64,000 nt of DNA from Streptomyces sp. NBC_00557. Its GTDB lineage: Bacteria > Actinomycetota > Actinomycetes > Streptomycetales > Streptomycetaceae. The translations under genes were made by a program, and so were the position numbers. The DNA lies in assembly GCF_036345995.1 (NCBI RefSeq), contig NZ_CP107796.1, forward strand, positions 62,001 to 126,000. Direction: 5' to 3'. Shown here one piece after another: positions 7,983-16,487 of the stretch. The notes under the pieces are model-generated. The model made no database searches. It was given only the letters and a program-made list of their open reading frames with translations, and was not told the DNA's origin. The stretch's first letter is position 1; every line of letters begins with the position of its first letter.

Positions 7983-8540
7983 TCAGTACGGTGCCATCAC
8001 CAAGTCGCCTATCACCCGAAGCCCGACTTGGGCCGCAAGCCATGGTGCGCGTTCGGCCTCCACTTGCTTGACGTGGACGAACACCGTGTAGTCGGCCGCA
8101 GGCTCCTCCAGATCGAGGTCGCGGGCATGCGCGCACAGGGTGACGAACGCGCCGCGGGTGCCTCCCACCCCCAGACCTATCTCCGGAGCCTCGGGCCAGG
8201 CGTTGAAGTCCCACCGCACCGTCGCCGGGCTGTCGCCCACCGCCTTGAGAAACGGCTCCACGGTCTCGGGTGCCCCAGCCCAGCGTCGTAGCCAGATGGG
8301 CAGGTAGGCCGACGGATCATCCCCCGTGTCCGAGGCACCGTCCCTCTCCCCTGCAGCCCACCAGTCGGCGTCCGGCAGCAGGGCCAGCACCTCCGATAGA
8401 GAGTGAGTCGAGGAGATCCGCGCATCGAAATCGACTTCCAGATCCCTCAGGTCGGCGATCCCCAGCAGCCTCTCAACGATGCGCAATCCCGCCGAGAGGT
8501 CCGCTGTTCTCAAGATGGGCTGCGCGTAGGAGTTGGACAC
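7983..8540 (-). CDS. Hypothetical acidic protein, 185 residues
   Basis: The protein (MSNSYAQPILRTADLS...) is acidic, with good coding character through its length. No signal peptide or membrane segment is visible. Segments such as GVGGTRGAFVTLCAHARDLD and VHVKQVEAERAPWLAAQVG suggest a mixed alpha/beta fold. I do not recognise the family. It sits alone between non-coding stretches; an immunity-type or phage-derived protein is possible but unsupported. Confidence 0.6.
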   Translation of the reverse strand: MSNSYAQPILRTADLSAGLRIVERLLGIADLRDLEVDFDARISSTHSLSEVLALLPDADWWAAGERDGASDTGDDPSAYLPIWLRRWAGAPETVEPFLKAVGDSPATVRWDFNAWPEAPEIGLGVGGTRGAFVTLCAHARDLDLEEPAADYTVFVHVKQVEAERAPWLAAQVGLRVIGDLVMAPY

Positions 8541-9000
8541 GACGACCAGTGTGCCACCGCATGAGCGTTGTCCACCCCGCCAAGCGGGCTGCGGGTGTCC
8601 GGGCGGGTTTCCTCGTACCGATCCAGGACCTTCTGGTAGCGGCCGCCCTCGAAGTCCTCACGGGCCTGCTCGTCGTTGTCCAGACCGGAGGCAAGGGCCG
8701 TCGCTGGTTGGACAGCTACGTGGTTGACGACACCGTGACCGTGCCGGATTCCGCGCGTTACTCGAGGCGACACGCGTGCATCGGAGTGTCGTGCGGCCCC
8801 AGTGCTCGCCGGCGTGGGGTTGGGAACCGCTGGTTCCGGTGACCGCCCCTGTCATGGCAGGCGGCCCCTGGCCTTCCCCCCTCGAAGGCCAGGGGCTACC
8901 GACGCCCCCACCGACAGCGGGATGATCAACCGCTGACAGGCTTCGGCGACTTTGACCTGGCAGCATGGTGTTGATCCAGGGGAAATGATTGGTCAGCCGT
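8541..9000. other. Intergenic stretch with possible gene fragment and terminator
   Basis: On the reverse strand about 8540-8770 encodes a short acidic stretch (LASGLDNDEQAREDFEGGRY...) that reads like the remains of a gene, with no recognised family. A strong hairpin follows at 8864-8896. Nothing else was recognised. Confidence 0.45.
8864..8896. terminator. Strong hairpin terminator
   Basis: A perfect 13-bp stem GCCCCTGGCCTTC/GAAGGCCAGGGGC with a 7-base loop lies about 100 bp past the stop of the leftward phosphatase gene. Streptomyces terminators often lack a T-run. Confidence 0.65.
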
Positions 9001-10194
9001 TCAGAAAGAGGGTCTCAGATCCGGCGTACCGATTCCTTCCTCGAGCCGGTCGGCAACGATCATCGCCACGTCGTCCGCCAAGCGGCCTTCGGTGTGGCCG
9101 ATCAATGCCTGATGCAGTTGCCCAAGAAACTCCTCAGGGTTAGCACTGCCGCTGATCGACTCCATGACCTCCGGCAGAGGGAAGAAGGCTTTGCCGGGGT
9201 TGCGGGCCTCGATCACGCCGTCGGTGTAGAGGAGTAGACGGTCCCCGGGTAGGAACGGATAGCTCTCCGGCTTCCCGGGAGGGCCGGTGATCAGGTCCTC
9301 CAGGCCCAGGGGCGGGTGCGGCGAGGTGGGCCTCAGGGCCTGAGTTCGGCCCTTGTGGAGTACCAGCGGGGGCGGATGGCCGCGGTTGACCAGTTGCACT
9401 ACGGGTTCGTCGTTCGGTACCTGGGCGATGAGCGCGGTGGTGAATCCCTCCATCAGGGCTTCCTCGGGGAAGGCGCCCGGCACGGCGGCCTCCCGGCGCA
9501 GCGCGGCCGCGCAGTGGTTCATGACTCCCACCAGGTCGTCCTCGAAGTGCGCGACCACCCGGAACGCGCCCAGCACCACGGCGACCGCGTGCATGGCGCT
9601 CAGCCCCTTGCCGCGGACGTCGCCTACGATCATCCGGACGCCGTACCTCGTCTGCACGGCCTCGTACAGGTCACCCCCGACCTGGGCCTCGGTCCCGGCC
9701 GCCAGGCACAGGCTTGCCGCGCGTAGCGGGCCAAGGCGTTCGGGGACCGGCCGCAGAATGACCTCCTGTGCGACAACGGCGATCTTGCGGACCCGGTCGA
9801 GCTCGCTCTTCCTGTGCGCACGTACGACGCTGCTCGTGATGAAACCGGCCACGGAGACCAGAGCCAGAGCCAGGAAGTTCGTATAGACCTGCAGGCTGCC
9901 CCAGGCATGGTTGTAGGTGGCCGTGGTTACGCTGACCGCCAGCGCGAGAGCCACCGCCAGGGCCGTGCGCTTGGGTCCCGTCGTTACCGCCGCCAGCGCC
10001 GGTACCGCGGTGAGAAAGGGGCCGGTGTAGATGAAGTGAGCAGGAGTGAGCTCGATGATCAGCACGGCCAGCGCGACCACAAACGGCACGCACCGCGCCA
10101 GTGCGAGCAGGACCCTGCTTTGGCCGCCCGCTCCTGGTCGAAAGAGTGAGCCGAAGAGCGACCTCACATGCCCAGCCTGCCTCGCCGAGGCCAT
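9001..10194 (-). CDS. Membrane-anchored PP2C (SpoIIE-type) serine phosphatase
   Basis: With the start at ATG 10194 the protein has 397 residues. The N-terminal third has four or five membrane helices (about residues 27-130). The C-terminal 240 residues form a PP2C_SIG/SpoIIE domain: GGDLYEAVQTRYGVRMIVGDVRGK (shown here in two parts, GGDLYE and GDVRGKG), LLLYTDGVIEARN and ADDVAMIVADR supply the metal-binding Asp residues. Such enzymes dephosphorylate anti-sigma-factor antagonists or similar regulators. The layout, membrane helices plus RsbU-like phosphatase, is common in Streptomyces. It is divergent from the phoU-like gene. A further in-frame start at 10215 adds 7 residues. Confidence 0.85.
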   Translation of the reverse strand: MASARQAGHVRSLFGSLFRPGAGGQSRVLLALARCVPFVVALAVLIIELTPAHFIYTGPFLTAVPALAAVTTGPKRTALAVALALAVSVTTATYNHAWGSLQVYTNFLALALVSVAGFITSSVVRAHRKSELDRVRKIAVVAQEVILRPVPERLGPLRAASLCLAAGTEAQVGGDLYEAVQTRYGVRMIVGDVRGKGLSAMHAVAVVLGAFRVVAHFEDDLVGVMNHCAAALRREAAVPGAFPEEALMEGFTTALIAQVPNDEPVVQLVNRGHPPPLVLHKGRTQALRPTSPHPPLGLEDLITGPPGKPESYPFLPGDRLLLYTDGVIEARNPGKAFFPLPEVMESISGSANPEEFLGQLHQALIGHTEGRLADDVAMIVADRLEEGIGTPDLRPSF

Positions 10195-10638
10195 GGCGGC
10201 CTCCTGGGAGAACAAACCCCGCCAGGTCGGTCACGATGCCTCTGGGCCTCGGCCCGTCCTGTGGCGGGTGCCGAAGGCGCTGGTCAGCGAGGGAGGCGGC
10301 ACTGGCGCTCGGCGCATTCGCCCCACCCCGTCCCGCCTGCGGCTCGTCCGCTGCAACGATGGTCCCCAAGGCCCGCAACCCAGCGCCTGAACATCACGCA
10401 AAACTGCCCTCGGAGGCTGAGGGAAGAACTCAGAGGGAGGTACGCGTCGCCGTTATCGGCGCCGCTGACGGCTGGCGGCCATCGTTCCCGGCCTTCAGCC
10501 TGCTCGCCGCGGGTCGCGGGCGGCTTGACCGGTCGCCGCAGGCCACGCCCTGCCCACCAGCCGGCACCGCAGCGGGGCGTGTCGCATGCGGGCGTCTGGC
10601 AGGAGGCAACCGGCCGACGACGAGATGGTGAGGACGCG
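10195..10638. other. Divergent intergenic region
   Basis: These 444 bases between the leftward phosphatase and the rightward phoU-like gene must hold promoters for both. I could not assign -35/-10 elements with confidence. Confidence 0.5.
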
Positions 10639-11367
10639 ATGCGGCAGGCGTATCACGCGGAGCTGCAGGCCATCGGTGACGCACTGGTGGAGATGGCGCG
10701 CCTGGTCGGTTCCGCCATGGGCCGTGCCACCAGCGCTCTGCTGGACGCTGATCTTCAGCTCGCGCAGAGCGTGATCTCGGCCGATGACACCATCGATGAT
10801 CTCCAGCGGGATCTGGAGAACCGGGCCATCGCGGTGCTGGCGCGCCAGCAGCCCGTCGCCACCGATCTGCGGATCGTGGTCACCTCGCTGCGCATGGGCG
10901 CGGATCTGGAGCGCGGCGGTGACCTGGCGAGCCATGTGGCCAAACTGGCCCGGCTGCGCCACCCCTCACCCGCGATTCCGCGCGATCTGCGCCGCAGCGT
11001 TTTGGAGATGGGCCAGCTCGCGCAGCGTCTGATGGCACAGGCCGCCGAAGTCCTCCTCACCCACGACGTCCCGTCCGCGTTGCAGCTGGAGAAAGACGAC
11101 GACCGGATGGACGAGCTGCACCGCGTGATCTTCCAGCACCTGATGGACGACAGGTGGCAGCACAGCGTGGAAGCCGCCGTGGACGTCGCCCTCGTCGGCC
11201 GGTACTACGAGCGGTTCGCCGACCACGCCGTTTCGGTCGCCCGGAGCGTGGTCTACCTGGTCACCGGCGACACAGGAGACCATGCTCCATTCTCCGGACC
11301 TGGCCCGGCACCCGGACGTCGCGGTCCGCTACCTGCCCGCGACCGGAGCTCTGTATGTGTGCGGTGA
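10639..11367 (+). CDS. phoU: PhoU-like phosphate regulator with an altered C-terminus
   Basis: ATG 10639 follows a GTGAGGA ribosome site. Residues 1-215 are a two-domain PhoU helical bundle, with the paired E/DxxxD-type metal motifs (ISADDTIDDLQRDLE, then LEKDDDRMDELHR) and the conserved ending VGRYYERFADHAVSVA. PhoU connects the Pst phosphate transporter to PhoR. Normal PhoU proteins end soon after the VVYLVTGD segment. Here the frame continues about 28 Pro/Arg-rich residues and overlaps the next gene by 86 bp in another frame. This suggests that a deletion fused the two loci. No pst genes are nearby. Confidence 0.8.
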   Translation: MRQAYHAELQAIGDALVEMARLVGSAMGRATSALLDADLQLAQSVISADDTIDDLQRDLENRAIAVLARQQPVATDLRIVVTSLRMGADLERGGDLASHVAKLARLRHPSPAIPRDLRRSVLEMGQLAQRLMAQAAEVLLTHDVPSALQLEKDDDRMDELHRVIFQHLMDDRWQHSVEAAVDVALVGRYYERFADHAVSVARSVVYLVTGDTGDHAPFSGPGPAPGRRGPLPARDRSSVCVR

Positions 11368-11986
11368 CTGGTACGACGTGGTTGACCTGCCGGGGGACCG
11401 CTTCGCCGTCATGGTCGGCGACGTGGTCGGCCACGGGCTGTTGGCCGCCACCGTCATGGGCAGGCTGCGTAGCGCGCTGAGCGCCGCCACCCGCACCGTC
11501 CACGGCCCGGCCCAGGCGCTGGAGGCCCTGGAGCTGTACGCGCGCTCGGTGGAGGGAGCACTGGCCGCAACGGCCGTCCAGGTGCTTGTGGACCGTCGCA
11601 GCCGTCTGCTGATCTACAGCAGCGCCGGGCATCCCCCGCCGGTCCTGCTGCACCCGGACGACTCCTGCGAGCTGCTCGGGCAGGCCACCGATCCACCGCT
11701 GGGCGCCCGCCCCGACCACGTCCCCCGCCCCCAGGCCAACGCGACCTACACCCTGGGCGACACCCTGATCCTCTACACCGACGGCCTGATCGAAGGCCGC
11801 GGCGAGGACATCGAGGCCGGCCTCAACCGCCTGACCTCCGCCCTGGCCACCTGCACCGAATTCGGCGCGGAACACCTCGCCGACGCCCTCCTCGCCCGCC
11901 TGGGCCTCGCCGGCGGCGCCGGCGACGACATCGCCGTCGTCGTCGTGCGCCTGGGCCTCACAGCCCGTGCCGTCCCTCGTCGCTGA
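11282..11986 (+). CDS. PP2C (SpoIIE-type) phosphatase, N-terminally truncated
   Basis: The 234 residues hold nearly the whole phosphatase domain: VGDVVGHGLLAATVMGRLR, LILYTDGLIEGRGED and GDDIAVVVVR, with the Asp residues needed for Mn/Mg binding. The first residues (VAVRYLPATGALYVCGDWYD) already belong to the catalytic domain. The GAF, PAS or membrane sensor that precedes it in typical family members is absent. The start lies inside the phoU-like gene in another frame. It may be an active orphan domain or a remnant. Confidence 0.7.
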   Translation: MLHSPDLARHPDVAVRYLPATGALYVCGDWYDVVDLPGDRFAVMVGDVVGHGLLAATVMGRLRSALSAATRTVHGPAQALEALELYARSVEGALAATAVQVLVDRRSRLLIYSSAGHPPPVLLHPDDSCELLGQATDPPLGARPDHVPRPQANATYTLGDTLILYTDGLIEGRGEDIEAGLNRLTSALATCTEFGAEHLADALLARLGLAGGAGDDIAVVVVRLGLTARAVPRR

Positions 11987-11995
11987 GACGTTGCC

Positions 11996-12020
11996 GTGCC
12001 TCCCGCGTAGCGGGAGGCAC
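11996..12020. terminator. Hairpin terminator
   Basis: A perfect 11-bp stem GTGCCTCCCGC/GCGGGAGGCAC with a 3-base loop lies 10 bp after the stop of the truncated phosphatase gene. Confidence 0.7.
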
Positions 12021-12149
12021 TCGGCCGCCGCCGGGCAGCCCCGTCGGCGACGGCCGGCCCGTGTCAGCCACCGGACCACGGCACGTGATCCGAGCCTGGC
12101 ATACCCGCGCGACTGGTGTTCCGAACGGGGTTGCCACAAGCGCACTTCG

Positions 12150-12352
12150 GGCCGCTTCGGCAGTTCACCATCGCCAACTCGAACCACCCCAATCACACCG
12201 TGCAGACCCAGGCCCTGCACTCCTACCTGCGCTGGCGCAACGCCAACGCCCGCCACCGCGACGTCCTGGCCGCCGAACACAAAGAACGCGCCCGCATCCG
12301 AAGTGAAAAGGGCATCCGCTGGGGCGGACGCCCCCTCGCCGTCGCGGCCTGA
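12150..12352 (+). pseudogene. IS630-type transposase, C-terminal relic
   Basis: The frame ending at 12352 encodes HTVQTQALHSYLRWRNANAR and then ERARIRSEKGIRWGGRPL. As I recall it, this is the characteristic C-terminus of Streptomyces IS630-type transposases. The catalytic core is missing. It is the only coding remnant between 11987 and 12383. Confidence 0.65.
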
Positions 12353-12383
12353 AGAACCCGACGCACCTCACCCGGTCACAGGA

Positions 12384-12893
12384 CTATCCGGCGTAGGGGT
12401 TGCCGCCGAGCCAGGTGGTGCCGTCGATCAGTTCGCGTGCCGCGTCCAAGTGGCCGCTGTGGCAGGCGACTTCGGTGAGCACGTGGATCAGGATGTGCCG
12501 CACGTCAGGCAGCTGCCAGGTCGGCCAGATCTCCGCGGGCCAGGCGGAGGGCTTCTGTTCGGGCGTGGCGGCGGCGAGCACGGCGTCTGCACGTGCGATG
12601 GCCGCCCGGTAGTCGGCGAAGACGTCATTGGTGGTCATCCCCTCGGGTACGTACCAGTGCGCCTCCGCGCCTGCCGTGAGTTGTCCGGCCACATCCGGTT
12701 CGCCCGCGATCACCCCGGGGAACCAGAAGCGTTCGACATCCACGGTGAGGTGGCGCAGCAATGCCAGGCAGCTCCAGCCGCTGGGCAGCACCGGCCGCCG
12801 CAGATCCTCCTCCGAGAGACCTTCAAGGATCCCGAGGACGTGCTCGCGCTGGCGGTCCAGAGCGCCCTTGAGGGCGTCGAGTTCGGCGTTCAC
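12384..12893 (-). CDS. DinB-family (DUF664-type) protein
   Basis: Starting at GTG 12893 the protein has 169 residues and overlaps the SRPBCC gene stop by 4 bp (GTGA). It has the DinB four-helix pattern: ALDRQREHVLGILEGLSEED at the start, LPSGWSCLALLRHLTVDVER with the first metal His, and RHILIHVLTEVACHSGHLDA with the other two. The bundle is like thiol-dependent transferases, but the substrate is unknown. It is co-transcribed with, and coupled to, the SRPBCC-domain gene. The frame is open further upstream to 13076, where it only overlaps that neighbour. Confidence 0.8.
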   Translation of the reverse strand: MNAELDALKGALDRQREHVLGILEGLSEEDLRRPVLPSGWSCLALLRHLTVDVERFWFPGVIAGEPDVAGQLTAGAEAHWYVPEGMTTNDVFADYRAAIARADAVLAAATPEQKPSAWPAEIWPTWQLPDVRHILIHVLTEVACHSGHLDAARELIDGTTWLGGNPYAG

Positions 12894-13387
12894 CGGGCGG
12901 CGCACAGTTCGGCGAGGCGTTCCAGGGTGCTTGCCATTTGCGTCTGCCACCAGGCGCGCCCGCTGTTCACTTCCGCGCGTTTGTCCTCCGGCATGCGTGA
13001 ACCGTCGAAGGTCTCGGTCACCACCGTCGCCCCGACTCCGTCCGGGAGCAGGTCGAAGATCCACCGGTGGCCCCACGCGGCCCCGGGCGCGGTGGCGTCC
13101 GGGTGCCCCCGGCCGGGCCTCGGCTCCCAGCCGATGCGGCCGTCCGGCTCGTACTCGACGACGTGGTTGATCATTTCGTAGTCGCCGTAGCGCTCGTAGT
13201 GCATGCGCATCACAAAAACGTCCCCGACGCCCGAGACCACTGCGTGAAAGACGCCACCGCGCAGCATCCCCGAGCCGTCGAGGTCCGGGTGCCGTCCGGG
13301 GTCGGCCAGGATTCGGAAGATGTCCTCCGCCGGGGCCTCGATGCGCCGGGACACCGCCACCACGGCCTCGCCTGTCGTACTCGTCAT
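12890..13387 (-). CDS. SRPBCC (START-like) domain protein
   Basis: With the start at ATG 13387 (MTSTTGEAVVAV) the protein has 165 residues and is a single helix-grip domain: SRRIEAPAEDIFRILADPGR opens it and a long C-terminal helix (RAWWQTQMASTLERLAELC) closes it. These domains bind hydrophobic ligands in a central pocket. GRIGWEPRPG and ETFDGSRMPED are typical of polyketide-cyclase-like SRPBCC proteins of unknown role in Streptomyces. It heads a two-gene operon with the DinB gene. Confidence 0.8.
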   Translation of the reverse strand: MTSTTGEAVVAVSRRIEAPAEDIFRILADPGRHPDLDGSGMLRGGVFHAVVSGVGDVFVMRMHYERYGDYEMINHVVEYEPDGRIGWEPRPGRGHPDATAPGAAWGHRWIFDLLPDGVGATVVTETFDGSRMPEDKRAEVNSGRAWWQTQMASTLERLAELCAAR

Positions 13388-13712
13388 CCGCGCGCCTCCG
13401 TCAACCGCAGAGCATGAGCCTGACTCCGGACCGGACGCTACACCGGGGGTACGACAACGCCTTGCCGAGGACATACCACATGCCGTCGGTTGGCGATCAA
13501 GGACTGATCAGCTATCCGGCGAACCTATGTGGTCACCCGGCGCACGCGGTTTCGCCCCTGTTGGCGTGCTATCTACCCGCATCGAATAAAGGCCTGTTAA
13601 AGACCTTTCCCTTAAAGGAAGGGAAACGTTCAAGAAACAGGGCGGCGTGACTCTTCCGTGCAATCACCCGGGGTCGCCCGGGGCGTCCCCAGTGCTGGGA
13701 AGAGGGAATGTC
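13388..13712. other. Divergent intergenic region before the NCS1 permease
   Basis: These 325 bases between the SRPBCC operon and the permease gene contain no gene. They are locally AT-richer near 13580-13630 and hold a perfect hairpin at 13606-13626, so promoter and control elements of the permease probably lie here. Confidence 0.5.
13606..13626 (+). promoter_or_regulatory. Perfect inverted repeat upstream of the NCS1 permease gene
   Basis: TTTCCCTT-AAAGG-AAGGGAAA, 8-bp arms with a 5-base loop, lies 87 bp before the permease start. It could be an operator or a leader hairpin. No known riboswitch consensus was recognised. Confidence 0.45.
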
Positions 13713-15410
13713 GTGACGGAGATCGTCGACAAGGAAGCACCGCCGGCGAGTACGGGCGGACGGACGTACAACAACTGGGCGCAGAACGACACGTTGGAGG
13801 ACTACTCCCTGCGCTACGCGCCGAAGTCCTTCCGCCGCTGGACCCCCTACGTGGTGGCCACCACGGCACTCGGTGGCATCGCCTACCTCGCCGACTTCGC
13901 CATCGGCGGCTCGATCGCCATCTCCAACGGCTTCTCCTCCGCGATGATCGCGATCCTCGCCGCCGCGGTCGTCATCTTCCTGACCGGCATCCCGATCTCG
14001 TACTACTCGGCGAAGTACTCCATCGACATGGACCTGCTGACCCGGGGCGCAGGCTTCGGCTACCTCGGATCCACGCTCACCTCGGTCATCTACGCCAGCT
14101 TCACCTTCATCTTCTTCGCCCTCGAAGGCTCGATCATGGCCCAGGCCCTGGAACTGGGGCTGCACATCCCGCTCGCCGTCGGCTATCTGATCTGCTCGCT
14201 GGTCATCCTGCCGCTGGTCATCTACGGCATGACGGCGCTGTCGAAGATGCAGGTGTGGACGCAGCCGGTGTGGCTGGTGCTGATGGTCGCGCCGTTCGTG
14301 TCCATCGCCATCCAGGAGCCGGACGAGTTCTCGCGGTTCACGCACTTCGCCGGCAACTCCCCCACCGGCTCGAGCATCAGCATGCTCGGCGTCGGCGCGG
14401 GCGCGGGCGTGGCCCTGTCACTGATCGCGCAGATCGGCGAGCAGGTCGACTACCTGCGCTTCATGCCCGACAAGACGCCCGAGAACAGCAGGAAGTGGTG
14501 GGGGGCCGTCCTCTCCGCCGGCCCGGGCTGGGTGGTGCTCGGCGCGGCCAAGCAGATCGGCGGGGCCTTCCTCGCCTTCTACATCGCCGGCAGCGTGGGC
14601 CTGTCCAAGGCCAACGAGCCCATCCAGCAGTACGTCCACGGTTTCAAGACCTTCGCCGCACCCGTCGCCCTGGGCCTGGCCACGTTCTTCGTGATCCTGT
14701 CCCAGATAAAGATCAACTCAACGAACGCGTACTCCGGTTCGCTGTCCTGGTCGAACTTCTTCTCCCGCCTCACCCACCGCCACCCCGGCCGGGTCCTCTA
14801 CATCTTCCTCAACGTCGGCGTCGCGCTGGCCCTGATGGAGGGCGGCGTCTTCGGCTTCCTCAACACCGTCCTCGGCTTCTACTCCAACGTCGCCATCGCC
14901 TGGATCGGCGCGGTCGTCGCCGACCTCGTCATCAACAAACCGCTGAAGCTCAGTCCCTCGTACATCGAGTTCAAGCGCGCGCACCTGTACAACTTCAACC
15001 CGGTCGGCTTCGGATCGATGCTCATTGCCTCGGCCGTCTCCATCGCGGCCTACTTCGAGGCGTTCGGAGACTACGGCAAGGCATACTCCCCCTTCATCGC
15101 CCTGTTCCTCGCGATGGTCCTCTCACCGCTGTTCGCGGTGCTCACGAAGGGCAAGTACTACATCGCCCGCGTCGACGACCTAGAGGAGCCGCTGCTCGGG
15201 GCTGACGGCCTGCCCTCCGCGGCCATGCTGACCTGCACCGTGTGCACGACCGACTTCGAGCGGCCGGACGTGGCGAACTGCCCCTTCCACGCCGGGGCGA
15301 TCTGCTCACTGTGCTGCAGCCTGGAGAAGGACTGCCACGACTCCTGCAAGAGCGGCTCCGGCACGGGACCGGTCGCCCTCGCCATGCCCACCGTGCGGTC
15401 CGTGGACTGA
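13713..15410 (+). CDS. NCS1/purine-cytosine-type permease with a cysteine-rich tail
   Basis: GTG 13713 after GAAGAGGG gives 565 residues. About 12 membrane helices span residues 40-490, with the NCS1 entry motif WAQNDTLEDYSLRYAPKSF. This family imports cytosine, purines, hydantoins or related compounds with Na+ or H+. The cytoplasmic tail is unusual. After residue 500 it contains CTVC, then eleven residues, C, seven residues, CSLCC, CHDSC, eight cysteines in about 40 residues, which looks like a double zinc site. Such a tail suggests sensing or protein contacts rather than transport. A strong terminator follows. Confidence 0.85.
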   Translation: MTEIVDKEAPPASTGGRTYNNWAQNDTLEDYSLRYAPKSFRRWTPYVVATTALGGIAYLADFAIGGSIAISNGFSSAMIAILAAAVVIFLTGIPISYYSAKYSIDMDLLTRGAGFGYLGSTLTSVIYASFTFIFFALEGSIMAQALELGLHIPLAVGYLICSLVILPLVIYGMTALSKMQVWTQPVWLVLMVAPFVSIAIQEPDEFSRFTHFAGNSPTGSSISMLGVGAGAGVALSLIAQIGEQVDYLRFMPDKTPENSRKWWGAVLSAGPGWVVLGAAKQIGGAFLAFYIAGSVGLSKANEPIQQYVHGFKTFAAPVALGLATFFVILSQIKINSTNAYSGSLSWSNFFSRLTHRHPGRVLYIFLNVGVALALMEGGVFGFLNTVLGFYSNVAIAWIGAVVADLVINKPLKLSPSYIEFKRAHLYNFNPVGFGSMLIASAVSIAAYFEAFGDYGKAYSPFIALFLAMVLSPLFAVLTKGKYYIARVDDLEEPLLGADGLPSAAMLTCTVCTTDFERPDVANCPFHAGAICSLCCSLEKDCHDSCKSGSGTGPVALAMPTVRSVD

Positions 15411-15438
15411 CCACCATCACCTTTCCCGTGTCCCGTTT

Positions 15439-15474
15439 GGCTCCGGCCCGCGTGATTCGACGTGGGCCGGAGCC
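15439..15474 (+). terminator. Hairpin terminator after the permease gene
   Basis: Arms GGCTCCGGCCC (15439-15449) and GGGCCGGAGCC (15464-15474) pair perfectly, 28 bp past the permease stop. Confidence 0.75.
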
Positions 15475-15489
15475 GACGTCGTCAGTCGG

Positions 15490-15783
15490 TCAGGTCTGCT
15501 TTAGCGTCGCGGGGCGTACGGTGCTTCGAACGGGCATGCGTCGGTCAGCCCTTTGACTGGTGCTGGACAGGTAGGACCGAACGACACCGTCGCTGCCGGC
15601 GGACTGCCGCAGCTGCTGGTTCTCGGCCTCCAGGACGTGCAAGACCCGCACCGGTTGCTGGAAGTCTGTACGCAGTTGGTTGTGCTCGGCGCGCAGGCGA
15701 GGGACGGTCGACCCAGCCGACGCCGAGGGGGCTCGCGACGGTGACCGACGCCAGTGCCGGGCCCCCACGCCGGGGCGTTCCAC
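15490..15783 (-). pseudogene. Coiled-coil protein fragment, possibly transposon-associated
   Basis: The reverse frame encodes VPRLRAEHNQLRTDFQQPVR and VLHVLEAENQQLRQSAGSD, a short heptad-like coiled coil. It resembles the tail of small Tn-associated proteins encoded next to recombinases, but the assignment is from memory and weak. Both ends look non-coding. It is the only coding-like remnant in 15475-15908. Confidence 0.35.
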
Positions 15784-15908
15784 GCTCAGTCGCCGGTGGC
15801 GGCGTGTGCGTCAGGCCGGCGCGGGGGCCGCACGTGGTCAGCGGCAGGAAACCCGGGCCGGAAGGCGCGGGGGCGTATCAACGCCGTGGCCCGCCCGTCC
15901 GTGACGGC

Positions 15909-16253
15909 TCACCGACCGTGGCCGTCGGCGGACACGAACATGGCCAGCTGGTCGCTGATCCAGGGGTCGAACATGGCCAGCTGGTCGGCGATCCACGGGT
16001 CGAAGACCTCCAACTGGCCTGCGACCCAGGGGTCAGGGCGGTCGTGCGCTCCCCGCGGCTGACCGGCGTACCCGGAGCCGTTGGTCCGGTCCTGGTGACC
16101 GGGGAGGTTTCGGCTGTCGCCGGCGACCGCCTTGGTGTGCGCGTCCGTCTGGAACGGGGCGGCAGTCGCGGAACCACCGGCCGCCCACAGGGCACTCCCG
16201 ATGAGCGCCGCGGAGACGCCGGCACGCGCAACACGCGACATGATCTTCTTCAT
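15909..16253 (-). CDS. Secreted small protein with three 11-residue DPW repeats
   Basis: ATG 16253 lies just after a perfect AAGGAGGAAAG ribosome site. The 114-residue product has a Sec signal peptide (MKKIMSRVARAGVSAALIGS, cleavage probably near ATAAP, about residue 32). It then has a polar, Gly-rich linker and, near the C-terminus, three tandem copies at residues 74-84, 85-95 and 96-106: DPWVAGQLEVF, DPWIADQLAMF and DPWISDQLAMF. No family was recognised. The repeats look amphipathic, as in self-assembling or wall-associated peptides (inference). The intact ribosome site and repeats argue for a real expressed gene. Confidence 0.8.
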   Translation of the reverse strand: MKKIMSRVARAGVSAALIGSALWAAGGSATAAPFQTDAHTKAVAGDSRNLPGHQDRTNGSGYAGQPRGAHDRPDPWVAGQLEVFDPWIADQLAMFDPWISDQLAMFVSADGHGR

Positions 16254-16487
16254 GATCTTTCCTCCTTGGGCAGCCCGGCGGCCTGGTCACTGCGAACGGT
16301 GGAACCCGCCGGTGCCACTGCGCTAGCGAACATACGCACCCCCCACATGGTTGAACAATAAACTAATCGCGTGAGACAAAACACGCCCTTACGGAGGAAT
16401 GGGGGCAATTCCAGCGGCTGCCACCCCCGTTTTGGGCCGTGGCCGACGTCACGGCCAAAAAGGGCAAATGATGCCACTATCGATGTC

